Source of the DNA: Pseudomonas sp. MPC6 | Lineage (GTDB): Bacteria; Pseudomonadota; Gammaproteobacteria; Pseudomonadales; Pseudomonadaceae | Assembly: GCF_006094435.1 (NCBI RefSeq) | Contig: NZ_CP034783.1 | Span: 1,701,001 to 1,765,000, forward strand | Length of the DNA: 64,000 nucleotides | Direction: 5' to 3' | Part shown: piece after piece, positions 56,318 to 64,000 of the stretch | How the letters are laid out: each line of letters opens with the position of its first letter | How positions within the stretch are numbered: position 1 is the first letter of the stretch | Made by a program: the position numbers and the translations under genes | The notes under the pieces: model-generated | What the model saw: the letters and a program-made list of their open reading frames with translations, nothing else | Database searches by the model: none | What the model was told of the DNA's origin: nothing

Positions 56318-56369
56318 CTGTGCAAGTGATGTGCACAGTGGCGAATGGCGATTAACCGATGATTAACCG
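56318..56369. promoter_or_regulatory. Direct repeats and palindrome between dsbD and dsbR
   Basis: GATTAACCG occurs at 56350-56358 and 56361-56369, an exact repeat with an 11-bp period, typical of tandem binding by OmpR-family regulators. CTGTGCA and TGCACAG (56318-56338) form a perfect 7-bp inverted repeat with a 7-bp centre. These are candidate DsbR and second-regulator sites serving the divergent operons. Confidence 0.65.
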
Positions 56370-56455
56370 CGATGGTCTTGTCGCCGTGGCACTTGCGGCA
56401 TAATGTCCGCTTAATCGGGCGCCGGCCTAATCACCTTTTATCCACAGGGTTGAGC

Positions 56456-57136
56456 ATGCACGTACTGGTTTGCGAAGACGATGAGCTGATCGCCAGCGGC
56501 ATTGTCGCCGGCCTCACCGCCCAGGGGCTGACGGTAGAGCACGTCGCCACGGCCTCTGCTGCCCGGGCGATGCTCAAGGTCGCCGAGTTCGACGTGATGG
56601 TGCTCGATCTTGGCCTGCCCGATGAGGACGGGCTGAAACTGCTGCAGCAGTTGCGCCATCATGGCCTGGAGATTCCGGTGCTGATCCTCACCGCGCGGGA
56701 CTCGGTCACCGACCGGGTCGACGGTTTGCAGGCCGGTGCCGACGACTACCTGCTCAAGCCGTTCGACTTGCGTGAGCTCGCGGCGCGCCTGCACACCTTG
56801 TTGCGCCGGGTGGCCGGGCGCAGCGTCAACCTGATCGAACACGGTGCGCTGACGTACGATCCGAGCAGTCGCGAAACCATGCTCGGCGGCCAGCCGGTGG
56901 ACCTGTCGCGTCGTGAGCAGGCACTGTTGCAGGCCTTGTTGCATAACCGTGGCCGGGTGCTGTCCACCGAGCAACTGAAGGACAGTGTCTACGGCTTCAA
57001 CGACGAACTGGAAAGCAACGCCCTCAACGTGCACATCCATCACCTGCGGCGCAAACTCGGTAACGGCATCGTCGAAACGGTGCGCGGCCTGGGTTATCGC
57101 CTGGGGCCGGCGGACGGCGGAGATCAATCGAAGTGA
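56456..57136 (+). CDS. dsbR: OmpR-family response regulator DsbR
   Basis: The 226-aa regulator has a receiver domain (VCEDDELIA, phospho-Asp in VMVLDLGLPDEDG, Thr in LILTARD, Lys in DYLLKPF) and a winged-helix output domain (SRREQALLQALLHNRGRVLS to LNVHIHHLRRKLG). ATG at 56456 is chosen. It neighbours dsbDEG as in P. aeruginosa, where DsbRS responds to copper. The metal response here is inferred. Confidence 0.88.
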   Translation: MHVLVCEDDELIASGIVAGLTAQGLTVEHVATASAARAMLKVAEFDVMVLDLGLPDEDGLKLLQQLRHHGLEIPVLILTARDSVTDRVDGLQAGADDYLLKPFDLRELAARLHTLLRRVAGRSVNLIEHGALTYDPSSRETMLGGQPVDLSRREQALLQALLHNRGRVLSTEQLKDSVYGFNDELESNALNVHIHHLRRKLGNGIVETVRGLGYRLGPADGGDQSK

Positions 57137-58458
57137 TGAGCCTGCGTTTGCGCCTGAGCCTCACGCTGGGCGCCGCTTTTGCGCTGATCTGGGCGCTGGC
57201 GGCGGCCTGGATGCTCAGCGACCTGCGTAATCAGATGATGTTTTCCCTCGACCAGCGGCTGGTGGCGTCGGCGCGCATGGTCGCCGGCCTGATGGAGCAA
57301 TTGCCGGCGTTGCCGAGCAAGGGCGAAGGCACCCATTTCAGCGCCGAGCAACTGACTATCCCCGGCGGCATGGCGTGTCAGGTCAGCTCGTTGCGCGGCG
57401 AAATCCTCGCCCGCAGTCACACCGACCCGCAACAAACCCTGGAAGCCGAGAAGATGGGCTTTCACGATCAGATGATCGACGGCACGCCGTGGCGCAGTTT
57501 CACCCTGGCCCGCGGCGATCTGCGCATCACCACCGCCGACCGGCAAATCGAGCGCGAAGCCCTGAACATGTCGATCCTGCTGGCCGCCTCGGTGCCGGTA
57601 GGCGTGGCGTTGCTTGGCTGCCTGTGCCTGCTCTGGCTGGGCATCGGCCAGGGGCTGGCGCCGCTCAATCGCATGCGCGATGCCTTGAAACGGCGCAATG
57701 CCGATTCCCTGGAGCCGTTGCAGATCCAGCCGTTGCCCAGTGAACTGCAACCCTTGCTCGACACCCAGAACCAGCTGTTGCAGCGGATCGGCAAGACCAT
57801 CGAACGCGAGCGCCGCCTGACCGGTGACGCGGCCCACGAGTTGCGCAGCCCGCTGACAGCGATCAAGACGCACCTGCAAGTGGCGCGCATGACCGAAGGC
57901 GCCGCCCGGGATCAGTCCCTGGCCCGGGCCGAAGAAGGCGCCGATCGCCTGCACCGGACCCTTGAACAATTGCTGCTGCTGGCGCGGGTCGAGGGCAGTC
58001 TGTCGTTCGACGATGGTGCGCAATGCAGCGCCGAGCAAGTGGCTAAACTGGCGATTCAGGACGCCGCCAGCGGTGACCGCCAGCGCATCAGATTCCAGGT
58101 CCCGCCGAAGATTTCCCATGCCCCGGTGCAAATGCCGGCCGTATTGTCCATCGCGGCACTGCGCAACCTGCTGGACAACGCCCTGCGTCACACCCCCGGT
58201 GACGGGCCGGTGGAGCTGAGTCTGGAAACCACCGGTAATAGCGTGCAGTTTGTGGTGCGCGACCATGGCCCGGGCATTGCCGAAGAGGATCTGCAACACC
58301 TGACCCAGCGTTTCTGGCGCAACGGCCAGAGCACCGGCTGTGGCCTGGGACTGGCGATTGTCCAGGCCATCGTCCAGCGCTGCGGTTGTACCCTGCATTT
58401 CGACAGCCGGCCGGACGGGTTGCGGGTCAAGTTGACCATGCCGCTGCAACCGATCTAA
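57136..58458 (+). CDS. dsbS: Sensor histidine kinase DsbS
   Basis: The 440-aa kinase has a first membrane helix (LTLGAAFALIWALAAAW), a periplasmic sensor (about 32-150), a second helix (about 150-172) and HAMP. The phospho-His is in GDAAHELRSPLTAIKTHL (about residue 234), N box LRNLLDNALRHTPG, G boxes DHGPGIAEED and GCGLGLAIV. The ATG overlaps the dsbR stop by one base. One Cys (AMACQVSS region) lies in the sensor, a possible metal or thiol contact. Confidence 0.88.
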   Translation: MSLRLRLSLTLGAAFALIWALAAAWMLSDLRNQMMFSLDQRLVASARMVAGLMEQLPALPSKGEGTHFSAEQLTIPGGMACQVSSLRGEILARSHTDPQQTLEAEKMGFHDQMIDGTPWRSFTLARGDLRITTADRQIEREALNMSILLAASVPVGVALLGCLCLLWLGIGQGLAPLNRMRDALKRRNADSLEPLQIQPLPSELQPLLDTQNQLLQRIGKTIERERRLTGDAAHELRSPLTAIKTHLQVARMTEGAARDQSLARAEEGADRLHRTLEQLLLLARVEGSLSFDDGAQCSAEQVAKLAIQDAASGDRQRIRFQVPPKISHAPVQMPAVLSIAALRNLLDNALRHTPGDGPVELSLETTGNSVQFVVRDHGPGIAEEDLQHLTQRFWRNGQSTGCGLGLAIVQAIVQRCGCTLHFDSRPDGLRVKLTMPLQPI

Positions 58459-58473
58459 CCAACACCACACCCC

Positions 58474-58565
58474 CCTGTAGGAGCTGGCTTGCCAGCGAAG
58501 GCGTCCTTTCAGTCACCTTAATGTTGGATGTGCCGCCGCCTTCGCCAGCAAGCCGGCTCCTACAG
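58474..58565. repeat. REP-like doublet after dsbS
   Basis: TAGGAGCTGGCTTGCCAGCG and CGCCAGCAAGCCGGCTCCTA are inverted copies of the AGCTGG-type REP. Confidence 0.9.
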
Positions 58566-58660
58566 CTCATCAAATGTAACGCCTCTCCATTGGCATTCGA
58601 GCCCCCACCGGCGCTATCGTCTTCGCCAGTTTTGACTCAATGGATTGAGGTGACAACGCC

Positions 58661-59146
58661 ATGGAAGCATCGATACTCATCTGCAAGGCAACCCCCGCCG
58701 ATGCCGGCATCATCAGCCGCATCGTCGAGCGCTCCATCCGTGTCGGTTGTGCGCTCGATCACCGCAACAATGCGCGAACGGTCGCCAACTGGACCCACAA
58801 CAAGACCATCGCCCACGTGTTGCCGTGGCTGACCGACCAACGGTTGTATCTGAACATCGCCCTGTTGCAGGACAAGCCGGTCGGCGTCGCCATGGCGGCG
58901 ATCAGCGGCAGGGTCGCCTTCTGTTACGTGCAACCGGAATGGTTTCGCCGAGGAGCCGGGCGCGCGCTGGTGCGCGACCTCGAGGGCTGGTTGATCGGCC
59001 GGGGCTTGCGCCAGGCCCGGCTCAACAGTACTCGAACCAGCGAAGCCTTTTATCGCCACCTGGGTTATCGGCCTTGCGCCAGAACCTTCGCGGTGGCAGG
59101 GCTGCGGGCCATTCCCATGCACAAGGGACTGTCGTCACCTTCATGA
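58661..59146 (+). CDS. GNAT-family acetyltransferase
   Basis: The 161-aa protein has the GNAT acetyl-CoA site: VAFCYVQPEWFRRGAGRALVRDLEGW, then RLNSTRTSEAFYRHLGYRPCARTF at the C-terminus. It starts at ATG 58661. The substrate is unknown. It precedes pvdH by 75 bp but lies outside the PvdS promoter, so linkage to pyoverdine is not shown. Confidence 0.85.
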   Translation: MEASILICKATPADAGIISRIVERSIRVGCALDHRNNARTVANWTHNKTIAHVLPWLTDQRLYLNIALLQDKPVGVAMAAISGRVAFCYVQPEWFRRGAGRALVRDLEGWLIGRGLRQARLNSTRTSEAFYRHLGYRPCARTFAVAGLRAIPMHKGLSSPS

Positions 59147-59162
59147 AAGCGGTTCTGGGGGC

Positions 59163-59186
59163 TAAATCCCCGAGGCGCCGATGCGT
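59163..59186 (+). promoter_or_regulatory. PvdS-dependent promoter of pvdH
   Basis: TAAAT (59163-59167), 16 bases and CGT (59184-59186), with a preceding GC, match the PvdS consensus. It lies 36 bp before pvdH. Confidence 0.85.
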
Positions 59187-59221
59187 TTCCACAACAGGAA
59201 AACCTTTTTAGGGGTCGAGAG

Positions 59222-60634
59222 ATGTCAGTCGCTACCAGCCTTGTGGAAGATCAGCCGGCCCGGATCACTCCGGCGCCGACCGAGGTGCTTTATCACTTCA
59301 ACGAATCGCCGTTGCTGGCCCGTCAGAGCCAGCAGGAATCGAATGCCCGCAGCTACCCGCGACGCATTCCCCTGGCACTCAAACGCGCCAGAGGCCTCTA
59401 CGTCGAGGACGTCGAGGGTCGTACGTTCATCGACTGCCTGGCCGGCGCTGGCACGCTGGCGCTGGGGCATAACCACCCGGTAGTGATCGAAGCGATCCAG
59501 CAAGTGCTGAGCGATGAACTGCCGTTGCACACCCTTGACCTGACCACCCCGGTCAAGGATCAGTTTGTCCAGGATCTGTTCGGCCTGCTGCCACCTGCCT
59601 TGGCCGCTGAAGCGAAAATCCAGTTCTGCGGCCCCACCGGCACCGACGCGGTGGAAGCTGCATTGAAACTGGTGCGCACCGCCACCGGCCGCAGCACGGT
59701 GCTGTCGTTCCAGGGCGGTTACCACGGCATGAGCCAGGGCGCGCTGAGCCTGATGGGCAGTCTGGGGCCGAAAAAACCCTTGGGTGCCTTGCTGAGTAAC
59801 GGCGTGCAGTTCATGCCGTACCCCTACGATTACCGCTGCCCGTTCGGTCTCGGTGGCGCGCAAGGGGTACAGGTCAATCTCAATTACCTGGAGAACCTGC
59901 TCAATGACCCGGAAGCCGGCGTGCAGTTGCCGGCGGCGGTAATCGTCGAAGTGGTGCAGGGCGAGGGCGGGGTGATCCCGGCCGATCTCGACTGGCTGCG
60001 CGGTCTGCGGCGGATTACCGAACAGGCGGGCGTGGCGCTGATCGTCGATGAGATCCAGAGCGGATTTGCCCGCACCGGCAAGATGTTTGCTTTCGAGCAT
60101 GCCGGGATCATTCCGGATGTGGTGGTGCTGTCCAAAGCCATCGGTGGCAGCCTGCCGCTGGCGGTGGTGGTCTATCGCGACTGGCTCGACACCTGGCTGC
60201 CGGGCGCCCATGCCGGGACGTTCCGCGGCAATCAGCTGGCGATGGCGGCTGGCTCCGCGGTGATGCGTTACCTGACCGAACACCGCATCTGCGAGCACGC
60301 TGCCGCCATGGGCGAACGCTTGAGCGAACACCTGCGCATCCTGCAGCGGGACTTCCCGCAACTGGGTGATATTCGCGGGCGCGGCTTGATGCTTGGCGTG
60401 GAACTGGTTGATCCGACCGGCGCGCCGGATGTCCAGGGGCACCCGCCGATTTTTGCTCGCCTGGCGCCGCTGGTGCAGCGCGAATGCCTCAAGCGCGGGC
60501 TGATCCTCGAACTTGGTGGCCGTCACGGTGGTGTGGTGCGCTTCCTGCCACCACTGGTGATTACCGCCGCGGAAATCGATCGGGTCGCCGAGATTTTCGG
60601 CCGGGCCATGGCTGCGGCGACCGCCAGCCTGTAA
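59222..60634 (+). CDS. pvdH: Diaminobutyrate-2-oxoglutarate aminotransferase PvdH
   Basis: The 470-aa class III PLP aminotransferase converts aspartate semialdehyde and glutamate to 2,4-diaminobutyrate, the third building block of PvdL. Motifs are [61 protein letters not shown] and the PLP lysine in [18 protein letters not shown]. PvdS box and mbtH beside it agree. Confidence 0.94.
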   Translation: MSVATSLVEDQPARITPAPTEVLYHFNESPLLARQSQQESNARSYPRRIPLALKRARGLYVEDVEGRTFIDCLAGAGTLALGHNHPVVIEAIQQVLSDELPLHTLDLTTPVKDQFVQDLFGLLPPALAAEAKIQFCGPTGTDAVEAALKLVRTATGRSTVLSFQGGYHGMSQGALSLMGSLGPKKPLGALLSNGVQFMPYPYDYRCPFGLGGAQGVQVNLNYLENLLNDPEAGVQLPAAVIVEVVQGEGGVIPADLDWLRGLRRITEQAGVALIVDEIQSGFARTGKMFAFEHAGIIPDVVVLSKAIGGSLPLAVVVYRDWLDTWLPGAHAGTFRGNQLAMAAGSAVMRYLTEHRICEHAAAMGERLSEHLRILQRDFPQLGDIRGRGLMLGVELVDPTGAPDVQGHPPIFARLAPLVQRECLKRGLILELGGRHGGVVRFLPPLVITAAEIDRVAEIFGRAMAAATASL

Positions 60635-60716
60635 ATTTTCCCGCTCCTCGAACGTTCCTTCTACAGACCGGCTGCGCACGCAGTGCAGCCCACCCCTACA
60701 GCGATGGAGACACACC

Positions 60717-60944
60717 ATGACGTCAGTATTCGACCGCGAGGACATCCTCTTTCAGGTCGTGGTCAATCACGAAGAGCAATACTCGATCTGGCCCGATTAC
60801 AAGGCCGTGCCTGCCGGCTGGCGCACCGTGGGCAAGAGCGGTCTGAAAAAGGAATGCCTGGCCTACATCGAGGAAACCTGGACCGACATGCGTCCGCTGA
60901 GCTTGCGGCAGAAGATGGAAGAGCAGGCGGCTGTGGCGCACTGA
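60717..60944 (+). CDS. mbtH: MbtH-like protein
   Basis: The 75-aa protein helps fold or activate NRPS adenylation domains. The family core [19 protein letters not shown] and the C-terminal [11 protein letters not shown] are present. It follows pvdH by 82 bp, probably in the same transcript, and has a strong terminator after it. Confidence 0.94.
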   Translation: MTSVFDREDILFQVVVNHEEQYSIWPDYKAVPAGWRTVGKSGLKKECLAYIEETWTDMRPLSLRQKMEEQAAVAH

Positions 60945-60956
60945 GTCAGTCATGCA

Positions 60957-60994
60957 AAAAAAGCCCGCTGAAGATGGCAGTCAGCGGGCTTTTT
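60957..60994. terminator. Rho-independent terminator after mbtH
   Basis: AAAAAAGCCCGCTGA and TCAGCGGGCTTTTT form a long stem with a T-tract, 12 bases after the mbtH stop. Confidence 0.95.
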
Positions 60995-61027
60995 CAGGTC
61001 TGGGATTTGTGTTGCCTATCAAGCCGC

Positions 61028-61122
61028 CTTCGCGAGCAAGCCCGCTCCCACATTGGATCTCTGGCGAACTCAGAATTTGTGATCGCTAGAGATCCAATGT
61101 GGGAGCGGGCTTGCTCGCGAAG
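61028..61122. repeat. REP doublet with 35-bp perfect arms
   Basis: Two 35-bp perfect inverted arms (61028-61062 and 61088-61122) flank 25 bases. The REP core CGCGAGCAAGCCCGCTCCC is extended inward by CATTGGATCTCT, making the arms longer than in the other doublets here. Confidence 0.9.
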
Positions 61123-61144
61123 AACGATGACGCGAATTAACTGA

Positions 61145-62047
61145 CTATCCCCCGCTCAATCCCTTGATCACCAAATCCACATTCCCCTCCAGCTCCGCCA
61201 CCGGATCCGCCGCATCCACGCTCAACACCACCCACCGACTCCCGGCCTCGGCAATCACCGCTTTCACCGTGTCCGAAGGCTGCCGATGATGCAACACCAC
61301 CGCCACGTCATTGTCTTTCAGCGTCGCGCCCAATGCCTTGAGCGCTTCAGGTGTCCACTCGGCATCCGGCCGCGCATCGACGCCGATCAGCTCCAGGTTG
61401 AGGCCACCGGTCAGGTAGCCGAAGTGATCACTGAGGCTCATCACACTGAGGTTGTCGGCATTGGCCAACCGCGCTTCACTGTCTGCGCTGAACTTGAGCA
61501 GGCGCTGTTTCAGCGCCGCCAGGTTGGCCTCGATCTGCGGCCTGGCCTCCGGCGCCAGGCGCACCAGATCCGCCGCCATCACGTCCGCCATCCGCCCCAT
61601 GTTATTACTGGAAAACCACGGCTGACTGTTCAACCCGTCGACCTTGTTGTCCGGCTGCACGGCGATGCCGGGCAGGGCGCCGTCCACCGGGCGGGCGGCA
61701 TCGACTTCGACGATACGGATATTGCTGCGGCGGGAGATCGGGTACAGCGGATCATCCGCCCACAGCGAACGCAGACCAATCACCGCATCGGCATCGCTCG
61801 CCAATTTGGCCAGCGCCGGCGCCCCACGTCCGGTGAAGTAGGCAGTCTGACGGCTGCCAGGCAGGTTCGCCGGCGCCGCCCGTTCAAGGCTGATGTCAGT
61901 GCCCTTGAGCAAGACTTCGCCCAGACCGTAAGTGATCGGCAAGGACGCCAGCACGCGCAACGGTTTGGCACCATCCGCCGCAAAGGATGTATGGACCAGC
62001 CCGCACAGGGCTATGGCCAGGCTCAATTGACGCAGAGAAAAACACAT
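61145..62047 (-). CDS. fpvF: Periplasmic metal-binding protein FpvF
   Basis: The 300-aa ZnuA/TroA-type binding protein has a signal peptide (LSLAIALCGLVHTSFA). Its mature part shows ASLPITYGLGEVLL, LASDADAVIGLRSLW and NLSVMSLSDHFGYLTGGLNLELIG. In P. aeruginosa FpvF and FpvC bind ferripyoverdine or its iron in the periplasm. It is the last gene of the fpvC-D-E-F operon; the start lies next to the fpvE stop. Confidence 0.85.
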   Translation of the reverse strand: MCFSLRQLSLAIALCGLVHTSFAADGAKPLRVLASLPITYGLGEVLLKGTDISLERAAPANLPGSRQTAYFTGRGAPALAKLASDADAVIGLRSLWADDPLYPISRRSNIRIVEVDAARPVDGALPGIAVQPDNKVDGLNSQPWFSSNNMGRMADVMAADLVRLAPEARPQIEANLAALKQRLLKFSADSEARLANADNLSVMSLSDHFGYLTGGLNLELIGVDARPDAEWTPEALKALGATLKDNDVAVVLHHRQPSDTVKAVIAEAGSRWVVLSVDAADPVAELEGNVDLVIKGLSGG

Positions 62048-62947
62048 TTATCCAAGGTTCCCTTTCAGACTGGGGACGACACCACGGGCAATGGCGGCCA
62101 GGGCGAAGGCGATGCCGGCTACCAGGATGATCGCGGCGCCGGACGGAATAGGCAGGTCGAAGACAATCGGCGCGAGAATCCCGCACAGCGTGCTGACCGT
62201 GGCGATCAATACCGAACACCAGAAGAAACCCTTGAGCGACTGGCTCAGCAAGCGTGCCGCCGCCGCTGGAATCACCAGCAGGGCGCCGACCAGAATCGCG
62301 CCGATGACTTTAACCGCGGCTACGGTAATCAGGGTCACCAGAATCACGAACAGGTAATCCAGGGTTTTCACCGCCACACCGCGCACCGCCGCCAGTTGCG
62401 GGTTGAAACTGGCGAGCATGATGCGGTTGTACAACGGCAAGGCCAGCGCCATGACCAATGAACCGACGATGGCCAGCACCAGCAGGTCATTGCCGTTGAC
62501 CGTCAACACCGAGCCGAACAATACGTTTTCCAGAATGTGCACGTTGATTTTGCCCGCCAGAATCAGCAGCAGACTCGCCCCCAGCGCCAGGGACACCGAG
62601 AGAAACACTCCGATCAAGGTATCCGGCGCCAGGCCGGTACGGTTGCGCAGGTAGTTGAGCAAGATGCCGAACAACAGGCAGTAGCCGAACAGGCTGCCGT
62701 AAGGTCCGGTGTAGGGTTCTCCGAGCAGGATGCCGATGGCCACGCCGGTCAATGCCGCGTGACCCACCGCTTCGGAGAAAAACGCGAAGCGCTTGACCAC
62801 CACCAGCGTGCCCAGGCCGCCCAGTACCGGGCCGATCAGCAAACCGGCGAGCAGCGCGTTGACCACAAACCCATAGGCCAGCGCCTCGGGCAGATAACCC
62901 GACGAGGCCCACCCCTGGACCATCAAGCGAAAGGCTTCGTAACTCAT
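62048..62947 (-). CDS. fpvE: ABC transporter permease FpvE
   Basis: The 299-aa ABC-3 (ZnuB-type) permease has eight or so membrane helices, for example LLIGPVLGGLGTLVVVKRFAFFSEAVGHAALTGVAIGI, which carries the conserved gating region, and VKVIGAILVGALLVIPAAAARLL. It moves iron released from pyoverdine across the inner membrane. It overlaps fpvD by one base. Confidence 0.87.
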   Translation of the reverse strand: MSYEAFRLMVQGWASSGYLPEALAYGFVVNALLAGLLIGPVLGGLGTLVVVKRFAFFSEAVGHAALTGVAIGILLGEPYTGPYGSLFGYCLLFGILLNYLRNRTGLAPDTLIGVFLSVSLALGASLLLILAGKINVHILENVLFGSVLTVNGNDLLVLAIVGSLVMALALPLYNRIMLASFNPQLAAVRGVAVKTLDYLFVILVTLITVAAVKVIGAILVGALLVIPAAAARLLSQSLKGFFWCSVLIATVSTLCGILAPIVFDLPIPSGAAIILVAGIAFALAAIARGVVPSLKGNLG

Positions 62948-63810
62948 CAGACAGCGCTCCGTGGATGGGTGGAGAACAGGGTCAGCAAACGTTCCGGCGT
63001 CAGTGCCTGTTTCGGCGTGGCATCGAACAGCACCCGGCGATTGAGCCCGGTGACGCGATCCGCCAGGCGTCCGACCGCTTCCAGGTCATGCTCGATCCAC
63101 AGCACGGTGATGCCGCTCCGGCGCCAGTCGCCGAGCAACCGTTCGAACACCTGGATGCCCGCCTCATCGAGGGCCGACATCGGTTCATCGAGTACCAGCA
63201 ATTGCGGTGCCGGAATCAGACCCTGCGCCAGCAACACGCGCTGGCGTTCGCCGCCGGACAAGGCGCCCATGCGTCGTTTGCGCTTGTCCTGCATGCCGAC
63301 CCGTTCCAGTGCTTCACCGATCGCTGCCGCGTAATGCTTGCTCAAACCGAGGAACGCCGGACGCCGCTGACACATCGCCGCCATGAAGTCGTCAACGGTC
63401 ATCGGCAGGCCGCGGTCAAATTCCAGTGCTTGCGGCACATAGCCGATGGTTCCGGGCGTGCCCGGCCATTGCAGGCTCAAGCGACCCTGATGCGGCATCT
63501 GCCCGAGCAGGGTCTTGATCAGCGAACTCTTGCCGCCCCCGTTGGGGCCGACCAGCGCATGCACGCTGCCGGGCTGGACCTGGAAAGTCACCTGGTCGAG
63601 GATCGTCGTGCGGCCCAGCGTCAGACTGACCTCCGCAAAATCCAGGGTCGGACCCAAACCCTGTGGGAGCGGGCTTGCTCGCGATTGCGGTGTGTCATTG
63701 GGCAATGATGTTGACTGACCCACCGCCTTCGCGAGCAAGCTCGCTCCCACAGGGGATTCGGTGTCAGTTGGTCCGGAGGGTTGTGTACTGATGGTTTCTT
63801 TAGCCGTCAT
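62947..63810 (-). CDS. fpvD: ABC transporter ATPase FpvD with REP-encoded insert
   Basis: The 287-aa ATPase drives FpvE. Walker A is GPNGGGKSS (about residues 93-101), signature LSGGERQRVLLAQG and Walker B LLVLDEPMSALDE. The ATPase core begins near residue 55 (LDFAEVSLTLG). Residues about 20-51 are encoded by an in-frame REP doublet. The start overlaps fpvC by 4 nt (ATGA), so it is probably real. An internal start after the REP cannot be excluded. Confidence 0.86.
   Translation of the reverse strand: MTAKETISTQPSGPTDTESPVGASLLAKAVGQSTSLPNDTPQSRASPLPQGLGPTLDFAEVSLTLGRTTILDQVTFQVQPGSVHALVGPNGGGKSSLIKTLLGQMPHQGRLSLQWPGTPGTIGYVPQALEFDRGLPMTVDDFMAAMCQRRPAFLGLSKHYAAAIGEALERVGMQDKRKRRMGALSGGERQRVLLAQGLIPAPQLLVLDEPMSALDEAGIQVFERLLGDWRRSGITVLWIEHDLEAVGRLADRVTGLNRRVLFDATPKQALTPERLLTLFSTHPRSAV
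63661..63752. repeat. REP doublet inside fpvD
   Basis: GGGAGCGGGCTTGCTCGCGA and CGCGAGCAAGCTCGCTCCC are inverted copies inside the coding sequence, encoding roughly PVGASLLAKA and RASPLPQGL. The frame is kept. Confidence 0.92.
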
Positions 63811-64000
63811 GCGCCGGACTCCTGAATGGCCCGGACCACGGTATCGAGGTTGCCGGTCATTTCCTTTTCATACTTGTCAGCCGTGTATTCGCCATAGGAG
63901 ATGTGCGACAGCGGGTACAACTTCACCCCGGACTCACGCTGGATGGTCTCGACGTATGTGGATGGGAAATCCATCTCCGAGAAGATCACTTTCACATCCA
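63807..64000 (-). CDS. fpvC: Periplasmic metal-binding protein FpvC (3' part)
   Basis: Only the last 63 or so codons are in the window; the gene continues beyond position 64000. The visible part (IFSEMDFPSTYVETIQRESG, LSHISYGEYTADKYEKEM) is the C-terminal lobe of a ZnuA-type binding protein, where the conserved late residues occur. It is the first gene of the fpvCDEF operon seen here and overlaps fpvD by 4 nt. Confidence 0.8.
   Translation of the reverse strand, partial: DVKVIFSEMDFPSTYVETIQRESGVKLYPLSHISYGEYTADKYEKEMTGNLDTVVRAIQESGA

Noticed and set aside
25261..63752. REP doublets as CRISPR repeats
   Set aside because: They are inverted pairs scattered singly between genes, not regularly spaced direct repeats; no cas gene is present.

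Overview
The window comes from a Pseudomonas chromosome, most likely of the P. fluorescens group. It carries the pyoverdine locus (pvdS, a 4327-residue pvdL, pvdH, mbtH, fpvCDEF), the atu terpene cluster, a dsbDEG-dsbRS locus and many REP doublets of the fluorescent-Pseudomonas type (TAGGAGCGAGC...GCTCGCTCCTA). The species cannot be fixed from this sequence alone.

Positions 1 to about 11,600 are a mobile or phage-derived segment. A TIR-domain protein lies on the plus strand. It converges on a tight nine-gene minus-strand operon whose proteins look like podovirus morphogenesis or DNA-ejection proteins (scaffold-like, a 1150-aa polyvalent protein, a Gln-rich internal protein). No terminase, portal, capsid or lysis gene is visible. 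Beside it are a small serine recombinase with repeats in its leader and a DUF4102-type tyrosine integrase. AT-rich gaps separate these parts.

Positions 11,600 to 26,600 are chromosomal. They hold a receiver-only response regulator, a dGTPase-family gene, a yqjD/yqjE-like membrane trio, an ammonium transporter, a KefB-type antiporter, a glutaredoxin-like protein, a small protein under a LexA box, an RluA-type pseudouridine synthase, mobA and moaB-moeA (molybdenum cofactor), a YegS lipid kinase, cheV behind a FliA promoter, a MOSC protein and ppnP.

Positions 27,280 to 35,733 are the acyclic terpene utilisation cluster: atuA, C, D, E and F on the minus strand, with divergent atuR and two inverted operators between. 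atuB appears deleted down to about 70 bp. Positions 35,829 to 51,795 hold a solute-binding protein, a siderophore acyltransferase (pvdYII-like), pvdS and pvdL. Positions 52,016 to 58,458 hold an alpha/beta hydrolase and the periplasmic thiol system dsbD-dsbE-dsbG with its two-component regulator dsbRS. The right end (58,661 to 64,000) holds a GNAT protein, pvdH, mbtH and the fpvFEDC transporter operon, with fpvC cut by the window edge.

The pyoverdine parts work together. PvdH makes diaminobutyrate, PvdL (with MbtH) assembles the acyl-Glu-Tyr-Dab start of the peptide, the PvdYII-like enzyme probably acylates hydroxyornithine, and FpvCDEF handles iron released from ferripyoverdine in the periplasm. 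Boxes of the PvdS type (TAA[A/T]T-N16-CGT) lie before pvdYII, pvdL and pvdH, and a Fur-like box precedes pvdS. REP doublets interrupt this half of the window. One lies in frame inside fpvD, and two others supply the stop codons of cheV and dsbG.
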